Made by a program: the position numbers and the translations under genes. The notes beneath the pieces were generated by a model. It was not told where the DNA came from and ran no database searches. It worked only from the letters and a program-made list of their open reading frames with translations. A stretch of 23,304 nt of DNA from Patescibacteria group bacterium (GTDB lineage Bacteria; Patescibacteriota; Microgenomatia; UBA1400; PJMF01). Positions 1 through 7,536 of the stretch are shown here, in pieces (position 1 is the first letter of the stretch; each line of letters begins with the position of its first letter). The stretch is from positions 1 through 23,304 of the forward strand of contig JAHJBU010000077.1 in the NCBI GenBank assembly GCA_018813375.1. The letters are read 5' to 3'.

Positions 1-99
1 ACTAGGGTAGCAGCCAAAATGACTGCTCATACCATGGGTCAAGTAATTAATTTAATCTTAGGAAGACCAAAGCTAGCTCTTGCCAATTTAGCTGTATAA
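1..99 (+). CDS. C-terminal end of a probable DDE transposase (partial)
   Basis: The first 32 codons are the end of a gene that begins before the window; the frame is open from base 1 to the TAA at 97-99. The peptide contains TRVAAKMTAHTMGQVINLIL followed by a GRPKLALANLAV tail. An 'AAK-aHT-g--iN-iLGRP' pattern near the C-terminus resembles the last helix of several IS transposases (IS982/IS5-like), but I recall this only as a general pattern and cannot name the family. Context gives some support: immediately after the stop, the same frame continues into a phospholipase-D-like domain lacking its beginning, as expected if an insertion sequence landed in that gene. It could equally be the tail of an unrelated protein. 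Confidence 0.4.
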   Translation, partial: TRVAAKMTAHTMGQVINLILGRPKLALANLAV

Positions 100-183
100 T
101 TAATTAGCACAAAGCGTATTATATTAGTTGATAACTTTATAGATGAAACTGTTTTACAGCTTTTTGTAAAAAGGAAAAAGGGC

Positions 184-675
184 GTGAAAGCTACTATTTA
201 TACAAATAAAATATCTCAAATTTTGAAACTAGATTTAAAAAAACACAATCAGCAATACGAGCCCATTAAAATACACAAATTTAGCAAGGCTCATGATAGA
301 TTTTTAATAATTGACCAGAAATTTTTTTACCATTTCGGTGCTTCTTTAAAAGATTTGGGTAAAAAATGGTTTGCATTTTCTAAGCTAAATATCGAGAGCG
401 TGAATATTTTAGAAAAATTAAAACAAGATTGGTTTGTCTACATTGTTGAGTGCAAAGATGGCACTTATTACACTGGCATTAGTAATGATCTCAATCACCG
501 CGTTGAGCAACACAATCTAGGCAAGGGAGCCAAGTACACTAGATCTCGCGGTCCAGTTAGTCTAGTTTACTGCGAGAAATACAGCAATCACTCTATAGCT
601 TTAAAACGAGAATGTGAAATAAAAAAACTTACGCGCAGTCAAAAAAAAGATTTAGCAAATAATTATAAAGAATAA
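184..675 (+). CDS. N-terminally truncated PLD-like domain fused to a GIY-YIG (UPF0213) domain
   Basis: Two domains are visible. Residues 1 to about 75 match the C-terminal part of the PLD-like module found at the end of ORF6N-type DNA-binding proteins: HDRFLIID (an HxR(x4)D variant of the HKD motif), then HFGASLKDLGKKWFAFSK. Residues about 80-163 are a complete GIY-YIG domain of the UPF0213/YhbQ type (FVYIVECKDGTYYTGISND, later KRECEIKKLTRSQK), a small endonuclease fold. The frame is open upstream to base 100, and codons 106-183 (STKRIILVDNFIDETVLQLF...) belong to the same PLD module, so the domain has lost its first strands. The GTG at 184 follows the purine-rich AAAGGAAAAAGGGC, which may serve as a ribosome binding site, but it also just encodes lysines. 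The GIY-YIG part may still fold; the PLD half is probably non-functional. Truncation by the upstream transposase is an inference. Confidence 0.65.
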   Translation: MKATIYTNKISQILKLDLKKHNQQYEPIKIHKFSKAHDRFLIIDQKFFYHFGASLKDLGKKWFAFSKLNIESVNILEKLKQDWFVYIVECKDGTYYTGISNDLNHRVEQHNLGKGAKYTRSRGPVSLVYCEKYSNHSIALKRECEIKKLTRSQKKDLANNYKE

Positions 676-757
676 TTTATTTATAGAGATATCTATGTGT
701 GTTCGTGCTATATTTGCTTATGATTTCAACAAAATATTTATATATCGAAAGGGAAAA

Positions 758-1198
758 ATGAGTGAAACAATTCCTAGTGATGAAATTAAATTTATGACAA
801 CCTATGACGGAGAAAAAAAAGAAATTTCTTTGGATGATGTAATGACTGTAATGACTGATTTTTTCCATTCTGGAAGAATTGGACAAAGCTCAGAAATCGG
901 AGATGACGATATTCAGATAGGTAATCCAGAAATTTCAGTAGATGAAGGAAAACTTGTGGTGCAAACACCTGTTGTTTTAAATAGCGAAACTTATAAAGTA
1001 AAAATAGAAATAGCTGATGGAGACAATAAAGTAACAATTCTCTCTGGCAGTGATGAAAATAGGGAAGAAATTGTAAATACTTTAGAATCATATTTTAGAG
1101 GATTTGATGCTTATTTTGCTCAAAAATTAGCTCCTAAGTCTAGGGCAGCAACGTTTACCTATACTGACAGTAAGGTTTATGGAGCTTTTACAAAATGA
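758..1198 (+). CDS. Hypothetical acidic protein, 146 aa
   Basis: I do not recognise this protein. I chose the ATG at 758 because the purine-rich CGAAAGGGAAAA lies just upstream, and the longer in-frame ATG at 695 adds a poorly composed leader (MCVRAIFAYDF...). The product (MSETIPSDEIKFMTTYDGEK...) is rich in Asp and Glu, with no signal peptide, membrane segment or cysteine. Residues about 65-115 alternate hydrophobic and charged residues (NPEISVDEGKLVVQTPVVL, then YKVKIEIADGDNKVTIL), suggesting a beta-sheet domain, followed by an amphipathic helix (EEIVNTLESYFRGF). It is convergent with the pseudouridine synthase remnant. Nothing in the context assigns a role; a cytoplasmic location is inferred from composition only. 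Confidence 0.6.
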   Translation: MSETIPSDEIKFMTTYDGEKKEISLDDVMTVMTDFFHSGRIGQSSEIGDDDIQIGNPEISVDEGKLVVQTPVVLNSETYKVKIEIADGDNKVTILSGSDENREEIVNTLESYFRGFDAYFAQKLAPKSRAATFTYTDSKVYGAFTK

Positions 1199-1214
1199 AG
1201 TAGTAGAGAAACGA

Positions 1215-1427
1215 TTACCTCTTTTCCACCTCGATCCAACTCTTGCCCTCCAGCTCACTCAATAAATACGGTCCAAACTCAGTCCTGATCAATCTGATTG
1301 TTTCATATCCAACCCGCTCCATCATTCGTCTCACCTGCCGATTTTTCCCTTCCCGAATAGTCATGTTTAGCCAAGTGCCATGATCAGTATTTTCTTCACC
1401 ATAATTTAACTTATTTTTAGGTACCAA
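1215..1427 (-). pseudogene. C-terminal remnant of an RsuA/RluB-family pseudouridine synthase
   Basis: The 70 residues contain TWLNMTIREGKNRQVRRMME, the conserved C-terminal EGKNRQVRRM motif of the RsuA/RluB/RluE/RluF family of rRNA pseudouridine synthases, followed by VGYETIRLIRTEFGPYLLSELEGKSW, which also fits the family end. The S4 domain and the catalytic-Asp domain (about 160-170 residues upstream in a full protein) are missing. An in-frame stop lies a few codons upstream of the TTG at 1427, and the MazG-like gene occupies the place where the rest should be. This is a truncated, surely inactive copy, probably left by a rearrangement at this boundary. Confidence 0.8.
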
Positions 1428-1446
1428 GGTTGAGATATTTTAGAGA

Positions 1447-1800
1447 TCACTGCTTTGGTTTTAGGCGGCGTTTCTCAATCTTTTTTAGTGAGTACATTAA
1501 TCTCTCATGTAAATCAATTTTTTTCACCCGTGCAAAGCGTAAAATTGTAATCAGAATATCGCCTAATTCCTGCTCATAAGTTTCATCTTGTTGAGCAGCT
1601 AAATTAGATTTTTTATGACCATGTTTAGCTAGATAAGCTCTAGCCATTTCGCCAACCTCTTCTAAGATAGACAAGATCATAATTGAGCCAAACTCTTTAG
1701 AGTAACGCTTGCCTCGATCAATTTTATCTAAATATCTAAAGTACTGACCAAAAGGAGTTTTAAAGCGTTGATGGTTTTGTTTTTTAGAGTCATTAACCAT
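1447..1800 (-). CDS. MazG-like nucleotide pyrophosphohydrolase
   Basis: The 117-aa protein carries the all-alpha NTP pyrophosphatase signature EExxE...ExxD: Glu47, Glu48 and Glu51 in LEEVGEM and Glu78 and Asp81 in QELGDIL, about 26 residues apart. These residues bind Mg2+ in MazG/HisE/dCTPase-type enzymes, which hydrolyse (d)NTPs to NMP and pyrophosphate, usually for house-cleaning of non-canonical nucleotides. The C-terminus (FARVKKIDLHERLMYSLKKIEKRR) is the usual closing helix. Length is close to single-domain MazG-like proteins. The gene is divergent from dnaG across 50 bp. Its ATG lies 6 bases after a TATAAT, so the mRNA may be leaderless. The exact substrate cannot be told from sequence. 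Confidence 0.8.
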   Translation of the reverse strand: MVNDSKKQNHQRFKTPFGQYFRYLDKIDRGKRYSKEFGSIMILSILEEVGEMARAYLAKHGHKKSNLAAQQDETYEQELGDILITILRFARVKKIDLHERLMYSLKKIEKRRLKPKQ

Positions 1801-1806
1801 ATTTTT

Positions 1807-1812
1807 ATTATA
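1807..1812 (-). promoter_or_regulatory. -10 element of the MazG-like gene (leaderless)
   Basis: On the minus strand TATAAT is followed by six bases (AAAAAT) and then the ATG, placing transcription start at or next to the start codon. There is no room for a ribosome binding site. The -35 region is A/T-rich and not convincing. Confidence 0.5.
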
Positions 1813-1821
1813 AACTAAAAA

Positions 1822-1834
1822 ATAGATTATCTAT
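1822..1834. promoter_or_regulatory. Perfect palindrome between divergent mazG-like and dnaG genes
   Basis: ATAGAT-T-ATCTAT is a perfect 6+1+6 palindrome. It lies just upstream of the dnaG -10-like TAAAAT (1837-1842) and of the MazG -10. Its position suits an operator for a dimeric regulator, but it is short and AT-rich, so chance is possible. Confidence 0.3.
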
Positions 1835-1836
1835 AG

Positions 1837-1842
1837 TAAAAT
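1837..1842 (+). promoter_or_regulatory. Probable -10 element of dnaG
   Basis: TAAAAT lies 8 bases before the dnaG ATG at 1851. Transcription starting at the usual distance would leave at most one or two leader bases. No Shine-Dalgarno sequence precedes the ATG. The -35 is weak. Confidence 0.35.
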
Positions 1843-1850
1843 AGAGCTAC

Positions 1851-3653
1851 ATGTCCCAAGTCACACAAATTAAAGACGCCAGTAGTATTGTTGAGATCAT
1901 CAATGAACGCGTTGAGCTTAAAAATTCTGGTCGTAACTGGCGTGGTCTGTGTCCTTTTCATGGAGAGAAAACCCCTTCATTTTTTGTGAGTGAAGAAATG
2001 CAGCGTTACAAGTGTTTTGGCTGTGGAGAAACCGGCGATGTGTTTAATTTTTTAGAAAAATATGAGGGGATGACTTTTAGCGAGGCTTTGCGATACTTAG
2101 CAGATAGGGGCGGGATCACTCTTGCAGAGTACAAACCATCTGCTGCAGATCAACAGCGAGATCAATTGCTAGAAGTTCTTAATCTAGCTAAGGAATATTA
2201 TCATTATTTATTAACTGAACATAAGACTGGTCAAAAAGCCAGAGATTATCATCAACAGCGTGGCACTACAAAAGATTCATTAAAGTTATTTCAATTGGGT
2301 TATTCTCTGCCGGCATGGGATGGATTAATTAAATATTTGCATCATAAAAAGAAATATGATTTAGATAAACTAGTTGAGGCTGGCTTGGTGATTAAACGAA
2401 AGGGTCGTTATTATGATCGCTTTCGTGATAGAGTCATGTTTCCACTTAAAAATAATCGGGGGCAGGTAGTGGGTTTTTCTGGCCGGAGCTTAGAAGCCGA
2501 TGCCAAAGAAGCTAAATACATTAACACCCCAGAAACACGTCTTTACCACAAGTCGGAATTGCTCTATGGCTACAATGAGCTATTGCAGTTTATTCGCAAA
2601 AAGAATGAAATTATTATTACCGAGGGTGAATTTGATGTTATTTCTTCTACTCAAGCTCATGTAAATCATGTTGTGGCTATTAAGGGTTCGGCTTTTACCC
2701 CTGCGCACGCTAAGCTTATTAAGCGTGTGGCTAGTAAAGTTTTATTTGCTTTGGATATGGATGCAGCTGGCATTGAGGCTACTAAGCGCGCTATCCCAAT
2801 TGCTCAAGAAGTTGATCTGGAGTTAAGGGTGATTAAGCTTGGTGAGTTTAATCAAGATGAAAAAAGAGATCCTGATGATGTTGCTCGTGAAAATCCTAAG
2901 TTATGGAGACAATTAGTTAAAAACTCTGTTTCAGTTTATCAATTTTTAATAGAAGTGGCAGTAGCTGAGTATGACCCTAAAACACCAGGGGGTAAGAATA
3001 AAATTGTCAAACAATTAGCAGAAATTATAAATGGAATTAGCCATGAAGTAGAAAAAGACTATTATCTTAAAGAGTTGGCTAAGCTTTTAGGGGTAAAACA
3101 AAGTCTAGTGGCTCAGGACATTAAGCAAATTTCTGAAAGAAAAAAGAGTAAAATAGGTAGAAAAAAGCAGGATGATCAAATCAAACTTAAGACGGATCAG
3201 CCCGTGCAAACATATCAACAAAAACTTGAAAAATATGGTTGGTTTCTGTTGCTACGAAGTAAGCCAGATGAAATAAAAAAACGAACTACACAGCTTGGTG
3301 AGATTGTTTTTCAAAATAAAACCCACCAATTGCTTTTTAAAAAATTACTTGATTTTAAACCCTCCTATTGTTTAGAAACTTTTAATAAATTTTTACCAGA
3401 AGATTTACAACAGTTAGTGTTAGATCTTTACCTTCAGCCAAAGTACGCAAAAACCGCTGATGAAATTGATTTAAACAAAGAATGGAATAAAATTTTCCCT
3501 GAGCTTAAAAGGCTTTTTATTCAGGGGCAGATTTCACAAATTACTAAAGAATTAGACAAAATAGATAATAAATATGAAAAAACAAGTGGCGAGGAACAGC
3601 TTCAAACAGATCTATTAGAAAAAATAGTTATACTTAGGTCTAAGCTAAAGTAA
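1851..3653 (+). CDS. dnaG: DNA primase DnaG
   Basis: DnaG makes the RNA primers for chromosome replication with the DnaB helicase. The 600-aa length is normal. The N-terminal zinc-binding domain has Cys34-P-F-His37 and Cys55-F-G-Cys58 (CHC2 motif). The primase core follows (RDRVMFPLKNNRGQVVGFSG, then AKYINTPETRLYHKSELLYG). The TOPRIM domain is seen at IIITEGEFDVIS with the catalytic Glu and LFALDMDAAG with the DxD metal ligands; the usual EGYMDV is EGEFDV here, a mild variation. The C-terminal 170 residues, lysine-rich and helical, fit the helicase-interacting region but are poorly conserved. The gene stands with the other core genes on the plus strand. The start is fixed by alignment to the usual N-terminus and by the nearby -10 element. 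Confidence 0.97.
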   Translation: MSQVTQIKDASSIVEIINERVELKNSGRNWRGLCPFHGEKTPSFFVSEEMQRYKCFGCGETGDVFNFLEKYEGMTFSEALRYLADRGGITLAEYKPSAADQQRDQLLEVLNLAKEYYHYLLTEHKTGQKARDYHQQRGTTKDSLKLFQLGYSLPAWDGLIKYLHHKKKYDLDKLVEAGLVIKRKGRYYDRFRDRVMFPLKNNRGQVVGFSGRSLEADAKEAKYINTPETRLYHKSELLYGYNELLQFIRKKNEIIITEGEFDVISSTQAHVNHVVAIKGSAFTPAHAKLIKRVASKVLFALDMDAAGIEATKRAIPIAQEVDLELRVIKLGEFNQDEKRDPDDVARENPKLWRQLVKNSVSVYQFLIEVAVAEYDPKTPGGKNKIVKQLAEIINGISHEVEKDYYLKELAKLLGVKQSLVAQDIKQISERKKSKIGRKKQDDQIKLKTDQPVQTYQQKLEKYGWFLLLRSKPDEIKKRTTQLGEIVFQNKTHQLLFKKLLDFKPSYCLETFNKFLPEDLQQLVLDLYLQPKYAKTADEIDLNKEWNKIFPELKRLFIQGQISQITKELDKIDNKYEKTSGEEQLQTDLLEKIVILRSKLK

Positions 3654-3723
3654 CCCAAGCGTTTTAATGATTTAGATGATATATTAAAAGAAGTTTTTAG
3701 ACATTAATTAAAAAAAGGTAAAT

Positions 3724-4089
3724 ATGTCAGAAGATAATAAAAAACAGACTGGAGCTGTTCATTTAACAGCTAATAATTTTGAAGCTACACTGAGCAATGA
3801 AAAAGGATTGCTAGTATTTGTAGACTTTTTTGCTATGTGGTGCGGGTCTTGTAATATGGCGGCTCCAGTTGTAGATAAATTGGCCGATGAATATCGAGAT
3901 AAAATAATTATTGCCAAGCTTGATGTTGATGAGAGCAAGCAAACAGCACAGCAGTACGGAGTCATGAGTCTTCCTACAGCAATTATATTTAAAAATGGTG
4001 AAGAAGTTGATCGCACTATTGGTTTCCCTGGTGAGGATGGTTTTCGCCAGATGATTGAAAGAAATTTAAAGGATGAGGCAGAGGAGTAG
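3724..4089 (+). CDS. trxA: Thioredoxin
   Basis: Thioredoxin is a small cytoplasmic disulfide reductant, re-reduced by the reductase encoded three bases downstream. The 121-aa protein has the thioredoxin fold signatures: VDFFAMWCGSCNMAAPVVDKLA with the redox pair Cys40 and Cys43, LDVDESKQTAQQYGVMSLPTAIIFKNGEEV with the cis-proline loop (SLPT), and a C-terminal helix. The active site is CGSC, where classical TrxA has CGPC; replacing proline usually makes a thioredoxin less reducing, so its redox potential may be shifted. AAAGG precedes the ATG with good spacing. Clear pairing with trxB supports a normal thioredoxin system. Confidence 0.94.
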   Translation: MSEDNKKQTGAVHLTANNFEATLSNEKGLLVFVDFFAMWCGSCNMAAPVVDKLADEYRDKIIIAKLDVDESKQTAQQYGVMSLPTAIIFKNGEEVDRTIGFPGEDGFRQMIERNLKDEAEE

Positions 4090-4092
4090 ATA

Positions 4093-5019
4093 ATGGAGCA
4101 CGTTAAAGTAGCTATTATTGGTTCTGGTCCAGCTGGATACACAGCCGGTATTTATAGCTCTAGAGCTAAACTTAAACCAATTTTGTTTGCTGGAGATAAG
4201 CCCGGTGGCCAGCTAATGAATACTACTTTAGTAGAAAATTGGCCAGGGACAGAGTCCGGAGTAATGGGCCCAGAGTTGATGACAGAAATGAGGAAACAAG
4301 CTGTTAAGTTTGGGGTAGAGATAATAGATAAAAAAGTAACTCAGGTAGATTTTTCTGGAGAGTTAAAAAAAATCTGGGTAGGTGATGAGCTATTTGAGGC
4401 AGAAACTGTGATCGTAGCTACTGGAGCAGCTGGCATTATGTCTGGTGTCCCAGGAGAAAAAGAATTTCTTGGTAAAGGAGTGGCTACTTGTGCTGTTTGC
4501 GATGCTCCATTTTATAGAGAAAAAGTGGCAATGGTAATTGGTGGCGGAGATGCAGCCATTGAAGATGCTATGGCTTTGACTAAGTTTGCCAGTAAAGTCT
4601 ATTTAGTTCATCGTCGGGATAAGTTGCGTGCTTCTAAAGTTATGGCCGAGAGAGTGATGAATGCAGAAAAAGTAGAAATTTTATGGAATAGTGAGTTAAA
4701 GAAAGTTCTGGGAGACAAACTAGTAGAAAGAGTAGAAATTTTTAATAATAAAACTGATCAAACTCAAGAAATAGAAACTAGTGGCGTGTTTTTAGCCATT
4801 GGGCATAAGCCAGTCACAGCGATTTTTAAAGATCAACTTGATTTAGACGAAAAAGGGTTTATAAAAACCAAATTAAGCTATCCAGCAGTAACAGCTACAT
4901 CCATCGATGGTGTATTTGCTGCCGGAGATGTAGTGGATCATAGATATAAGCAAGCAATTACCTCTGCCGGGATGGGCTGTCAAGCAGCCTTAGATGCAGA
5001 GCGATGGTTGGAGAAATAA
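4093..5019 (+). CDS. trxB: Thioredoxin reductase (NADPH, FAD)
   Basis: This flavoenzyme passes electrons from NADPH to thioredoxin. The 308-aa protein has the FAD site GSGPAGYTAGIYSSRA, the redox-active Cys133-A-V-Cys136 (CAVC, usually CATC), the NAD(P)H-binding GGGDAAIEDA with HRRDKLRA (arginines that select NADPH over NADH), and the C-terminal FAD motif GVFAAGDVVD. Length and order match low-molecular-weight bacterial TrxB. It starts three bases after the trxA stop behind GAGGAG, so the two are co-transcribed and probably translationally coupled. Confidence 0.96.
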   Translation: MEHVKVAIIGSGPAGYTAGIYSSRAKLKPILFAGDKPGGQLMNTTLVENWPGTESGVMGPELMTEMRKQAVKFGVEIIDKKVTQVDFSGELKKIWVGDELFEAETVIVATGAAGIMSGVPGEKEFLGKGVATCAVCDAPFYREKVAMVIGGGDAAIEDAMALTKFASKVYLVHRRDKLRASKVMAERVMNAEKVEILWNSELKKVLGDKLVERVEIFNNKTDQTQEIETSGVFLAIGHKPVTAIFKDQLDLDEKGFIKTKLSYPAVTATSIDGVFAAGDVVDHRYKQAITSAGMGCQAALDAERWLEK

Positions 5020-5036
5020 AAATTACTGGATATAAT
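5008..5036 (+). promoter_or_regulatory. Sigma-70 promoter of gdhA
   Basis: TTGGAG (5008-5013), a 17-bp spacer and TATAAT (5031-5036) overlap the end of trxB and give a start near 5043, about 23 bases before the gdhA ATG. The leader contains AGAAAGG as a ribosome binding site. Confidence 0.6.
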
Positions 5037-5065
5037 AATAAAAATTAAGAAAGGTCAGACAGAAT

Positions 5066-6370
5066 ATGAATCCTCATCAACAAGCAGTGCATCAACTAGA
5101 GCAGGTAGCAAGCTTATTAAAAGATCACTATAAAGACTCACCAGAATTTAAACGCGCAATTAACCAGCTTAAATACCCAGATCGAGTCATTGAGGGTGAA
5201 ATAGAAGTTAAAATGGATGATAACAGCACAAAAAAATTTACGGCTTTTAGATCTCAACATAATAATGCCCGTGGACCATATAAGGGTGGGATTCGGTTTC
5301 ATCCAGGCGTGACTAAAGAGGAAGTACTGGCACTTTCTACTTGGATGACCTGGAAGTGTGCTGTTACAAATATTCCCTATGGTGGCAGTAAAGGCGGAGT
5401 AATTGTTGATCCTAAAAAACTTTCCAACGTAGAACTAGAAAAATTAAGCCGAGCTTACGTGCAGTTTATTGCAGATTATATTGGACCATGGGTTGATGTT
5501 CCTGCTCCAGATGTAAATACCACCCCTCAAATTATGGCGTGGATGGTAGATGCATATGAGGATTATCTTAAAGAAAACAATCGACCACTTCAAGAAAATC
5601 CTTTAGCTACCTTTACTGGCAAGCCACTAAATTTAGGTGGATCATCTGGTCGCACAGAAGCTACTGGCCTAGGTGGGTTTTTTGTTTTGGAAAAACTGGT
5701 AGAAAAACTGGGCTTAACCCGCAAGCAAGATGTGACGATTGCCATCCAGGGTTTTGGAAATGTTGGCTATTGGTTTGCTTATCATGCCCATAAAGCTGGC
5801 TACAAAGTAGTATCAGTTTCTGACTCTAAGGGCGGTATTTTTGTTGAAGCAGGTCTTGATCCAGTTAAAACTCTAGAGTGCAAACAAAAACACGGTCATC
5901 TTAGTGAATGTTTTTGCGTAGATGGCAAGTGCGATATTAGCGGAGGTAAGTCAATTACTAATGAAGAGCTATTGGAGTTAGAAGTAGATATTTTAGTGCC
6001 AGCAGCTTTAGAAAATATAATTACTAAAGATAACGCGTCTCAAATTAAAGCCAAAGCAATTATTGAAATGGCTAATGGTCCTACTACTCCGGAGGCTGAT
6101 CAAATTTTAGCTGATAAAGGAATTATTTTAGTTCCAGATGTATTGGCAAATGCTGGTGGAGTGACTGTTTCTTATTTTGAATGGGCGCAGAATCTTCAAG
6201 GATACTACTGGACTAAAAAAGAAGTAGTTGCCAAACTTCAGCCATTAATGGAAGATGCATTTGAACAAATGTGGCAGATGAAAGAAAATAAACAAGTATC
6301 AGGTAGAATGGCGACCTATATGACTGCAGTGAAACGAGTGGTTGATACAATGATACTTAGAGGGATATAA
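5066..6370 (+). CDS. gdhA: Glutamate dehydrogenase (Glu/Leu/Phe/Val dehydrogenase family)
   Basis: The enzyme interconverts glutamate and 2-oxoglutarate plus ammonia with NAD(P)H. The 434-aa protein has the substrate-binding N-terminal domain (GPYKGGIRFHP; PYGGSKGGVIVDP with the catalytic lysine region; DVPAPDVNT) and a Rossmann domain (IQGFGNVGYW). The C-terminal half has VPAALENIIT and MANGPTTPEAD. An unusual feature is a Cys/His cluster in the coenzyme domain: Cys272, His276, His278, Cys282, Cys284 and Cys289, where relatives usually have a short loop without these residues; metal binding or a disulfide is possible. Family assignment is secure; cofactor preference cannot be read. It has its own promoter. 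Confidence 0.94.
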   Translation: MNPHQQAVHQLEQVASLLKDHYKDSPEFKRAINQLKYPDRVIEGEIEVKMDDNSTKKFTAFRSQHNNARGPYKGGIRFHPGVTKEEVLALSTWMTWKCAVTNIPYGGSKGGVIVDPKKLSNVELEKLSRAYVQFIADYIGPWVDVPAPDVNTTPQIMAWMVDAYEDYLKENNRPLQENPLATFTGKPLNLGGSSGRTEATGLGGFFVLEKLVEKLGLTRKQDVTIAIQGFGNVGYWFAYHAHKAGYKVVSVSDSKGGIFVEAGLDPVKTLECKQKHGHLSECFCVDGKCDISGGKSITNEELLELEVDILVPAALENIITKDNASQIKAKAIIEMANGPTTPEADQILADKGIILVPDVLANAGGVTVSYFEWAQNLQGYYWTKKEVVAKLQPLMEDAFEQMWQMKENKQVSGRMATYMTAVKRVVDTMILRGI

Positions 6371-6371
6371 T
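6342..6371 (+). promoter_or_regulatory. Sigma-70 promoter of rpoD inside the end of gdhA
   Basis: TTGATA (6342-6347), an 18-bp spacer and TATAAT (6366-6371) overlap the last gdhA codons and its stop. The expected start near 6378 leaves only about five leader bases before the rpoD ATG at 6383, and no Shine-Dalgarno sequence is present. Confidence 0.55.
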
Positions 6372-6382
6372 ACCTCATCTTT

Positions 6383-7495
6383 ATGGCTAAAAAAAAGACA
6401 ACTAACCCCAAATTATCTCAAGCTCTTCAGGATGATATTAAAAAACTGATTAAAGTTGCAAAATCCAGAGGTTACATTACTCAGGATGAAGTCTTGAATG
6501 CTTTTATTGAACCCGAGGAGTATTTGCAAGCTCTAGATGATTTTTATGGTGTCATTCTAGCTAAAGGCGTGGATATTTTTGATTCAACTACACAGGATGA
6601 TGATGCGGGTGGTGTGACTGAATTAACTCGTGAGCTAGAAGAACTATCCTCTCTTGATGGATCTGGAGTGTCTGATCCAGTCCGGATGTATCTTAAAGAG
6701 ATAGGCCGGATTCCTCTTTTAAATCGTGAAGATGAAATTCGTTTGGCTCAGGAAGTAGAAAAAGAGAGTGCTTCAGCTAAACAGAAATTAATTGATTCTA
6801 ACTTGAGATTGGTAGTTTCTATTGCCAAGAAATACATTGGTCGTGGCATGACCTTTTTAGATCTAATCCAAGAGGGCAATAAAGGCTTAATTAGAGCAGT
6901 CGAGAAATTTGACTGGACCAAGGGTTTTAAGTTTTCTACTTATGCTACCTGGTGGATTCGTCAGGCTATCACTCGCTCGATTGCTGATCAAGCTCGTACA
7001 ATCAGGATTCCAGTTCACATGGTGGAGACGATCAATAAACTGATGCGCACTTCACGCAGGTTAATGCAGGAGCTTGGTCGTGAGCCTACCCCAGAAGAAA
7101 TTGGTGAGCTCATGGAGATGGATGCCGATAAGGTTCGTGAGATTTTTAAAGTGGCACAAAATACTACTTCTCTAGAATCACCAGTTGGTGACAGTGATGA
7201 CGATAGTACTTTAGGTGATTTTATTGAAGACGAAAAACAAAAATCTCCTTATGAAGTCACTACTGATCAGATGCTTAAGGAAAATGTAGAAGAAGTTCTT
7301 GATGCTTTATCTGATCGCGAAGCTAAGGTACTCCGGATGAGATTTGGGCTTAATGACAATAAAATGATGACTCTGGAAGAAGTGGGACGCAAGTTTGGCG
7401 TCACTCGTGAGCGTATCCGTCAAATTGAAGCTAAAGCACTACGTAAGCTTAAACATCCATCTAAGCGTAAGAAACTACAAGATTTTTTGGATTAA
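6383..7495 (+). CDS. rpoD: RNA polymerase primary sigma factor (sigma-70)
   Basis: The primary sigma factor directs RNA polymerase to housekeeping promoters. At 370 aa it is close to SigA-type sigma factors lacking the large non-conserved insert of E. coli RpoD. A region 1.1-like helix pair is at the N-terminus (LIKVAKSRGYITQDEVLNAF). Region 1.2 is DPVRMYLKEIGRIPLLNREDE. Regions 2.1-2.4 run through NLRLVVSIAKKYIGRGMTFL, DLIQEGNKGLIRAVEKFDW and FSTYATWWIRQAITRSIADQ. Region 3 begins at RTIRIPVHMVE. Region 4.2 is the -35-binding helix-turn-helix TLEEVGRKFGVTRERIRQIE followed by AKALRKLKHPSK. All parts of a housekeeping sigma are present, consistent with the TTGACA/TATAAT-type promoters seen in this window. 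Confidence 0.97.
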   Translation: MAKKKTTNPKLSQALQDDIKKLIKVAKSRGYITQDEVLNAFIEPEEYLQALDDFYGVILAKGVDIFDSTTQDDDAGGVTELTRELEELSSLDGSGVSDPVRMYLKEIGRIPLLNREDEIRLAQEVEKESASAKQKLIDSNLRLVVSIAKKYIGRGMTFLDLIQEGNKGLIRAVEKFDWTKGFKFSTYATWWIRQAITRSIADQARTIRIPVHMVETINKLMRTSRRLMQELGREPTPEEIGELMEMDADKVREIFKVAQNTTSLESPVGDSDDDSTLGDFIEDEKQKSPYEVTTDQMLKENVEEVLDALSDREAKVLRMRFGLNDNKMMTLEEVGRKFGVTRERIRQIEAKALRKLKHPSKRKKLQDFLD

Positions 7496-7522
7496 GGTAT
7501 ACTTTCTATATTGGTTAATATT

Positions 7523-7528
7523 AGGAGG
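7523..7528 (+). promoter_or_regulatory. Strong Shine-Dalgarno of eno
   Basis: AGGAGG lies eight bases before the enolase ATG. It contrasts with the absent or weak sites before dnaG and rpoD and suggests high translation of enolase. Confidence 0.7.
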
Positions 7529-7536
7529 AGTGATTT

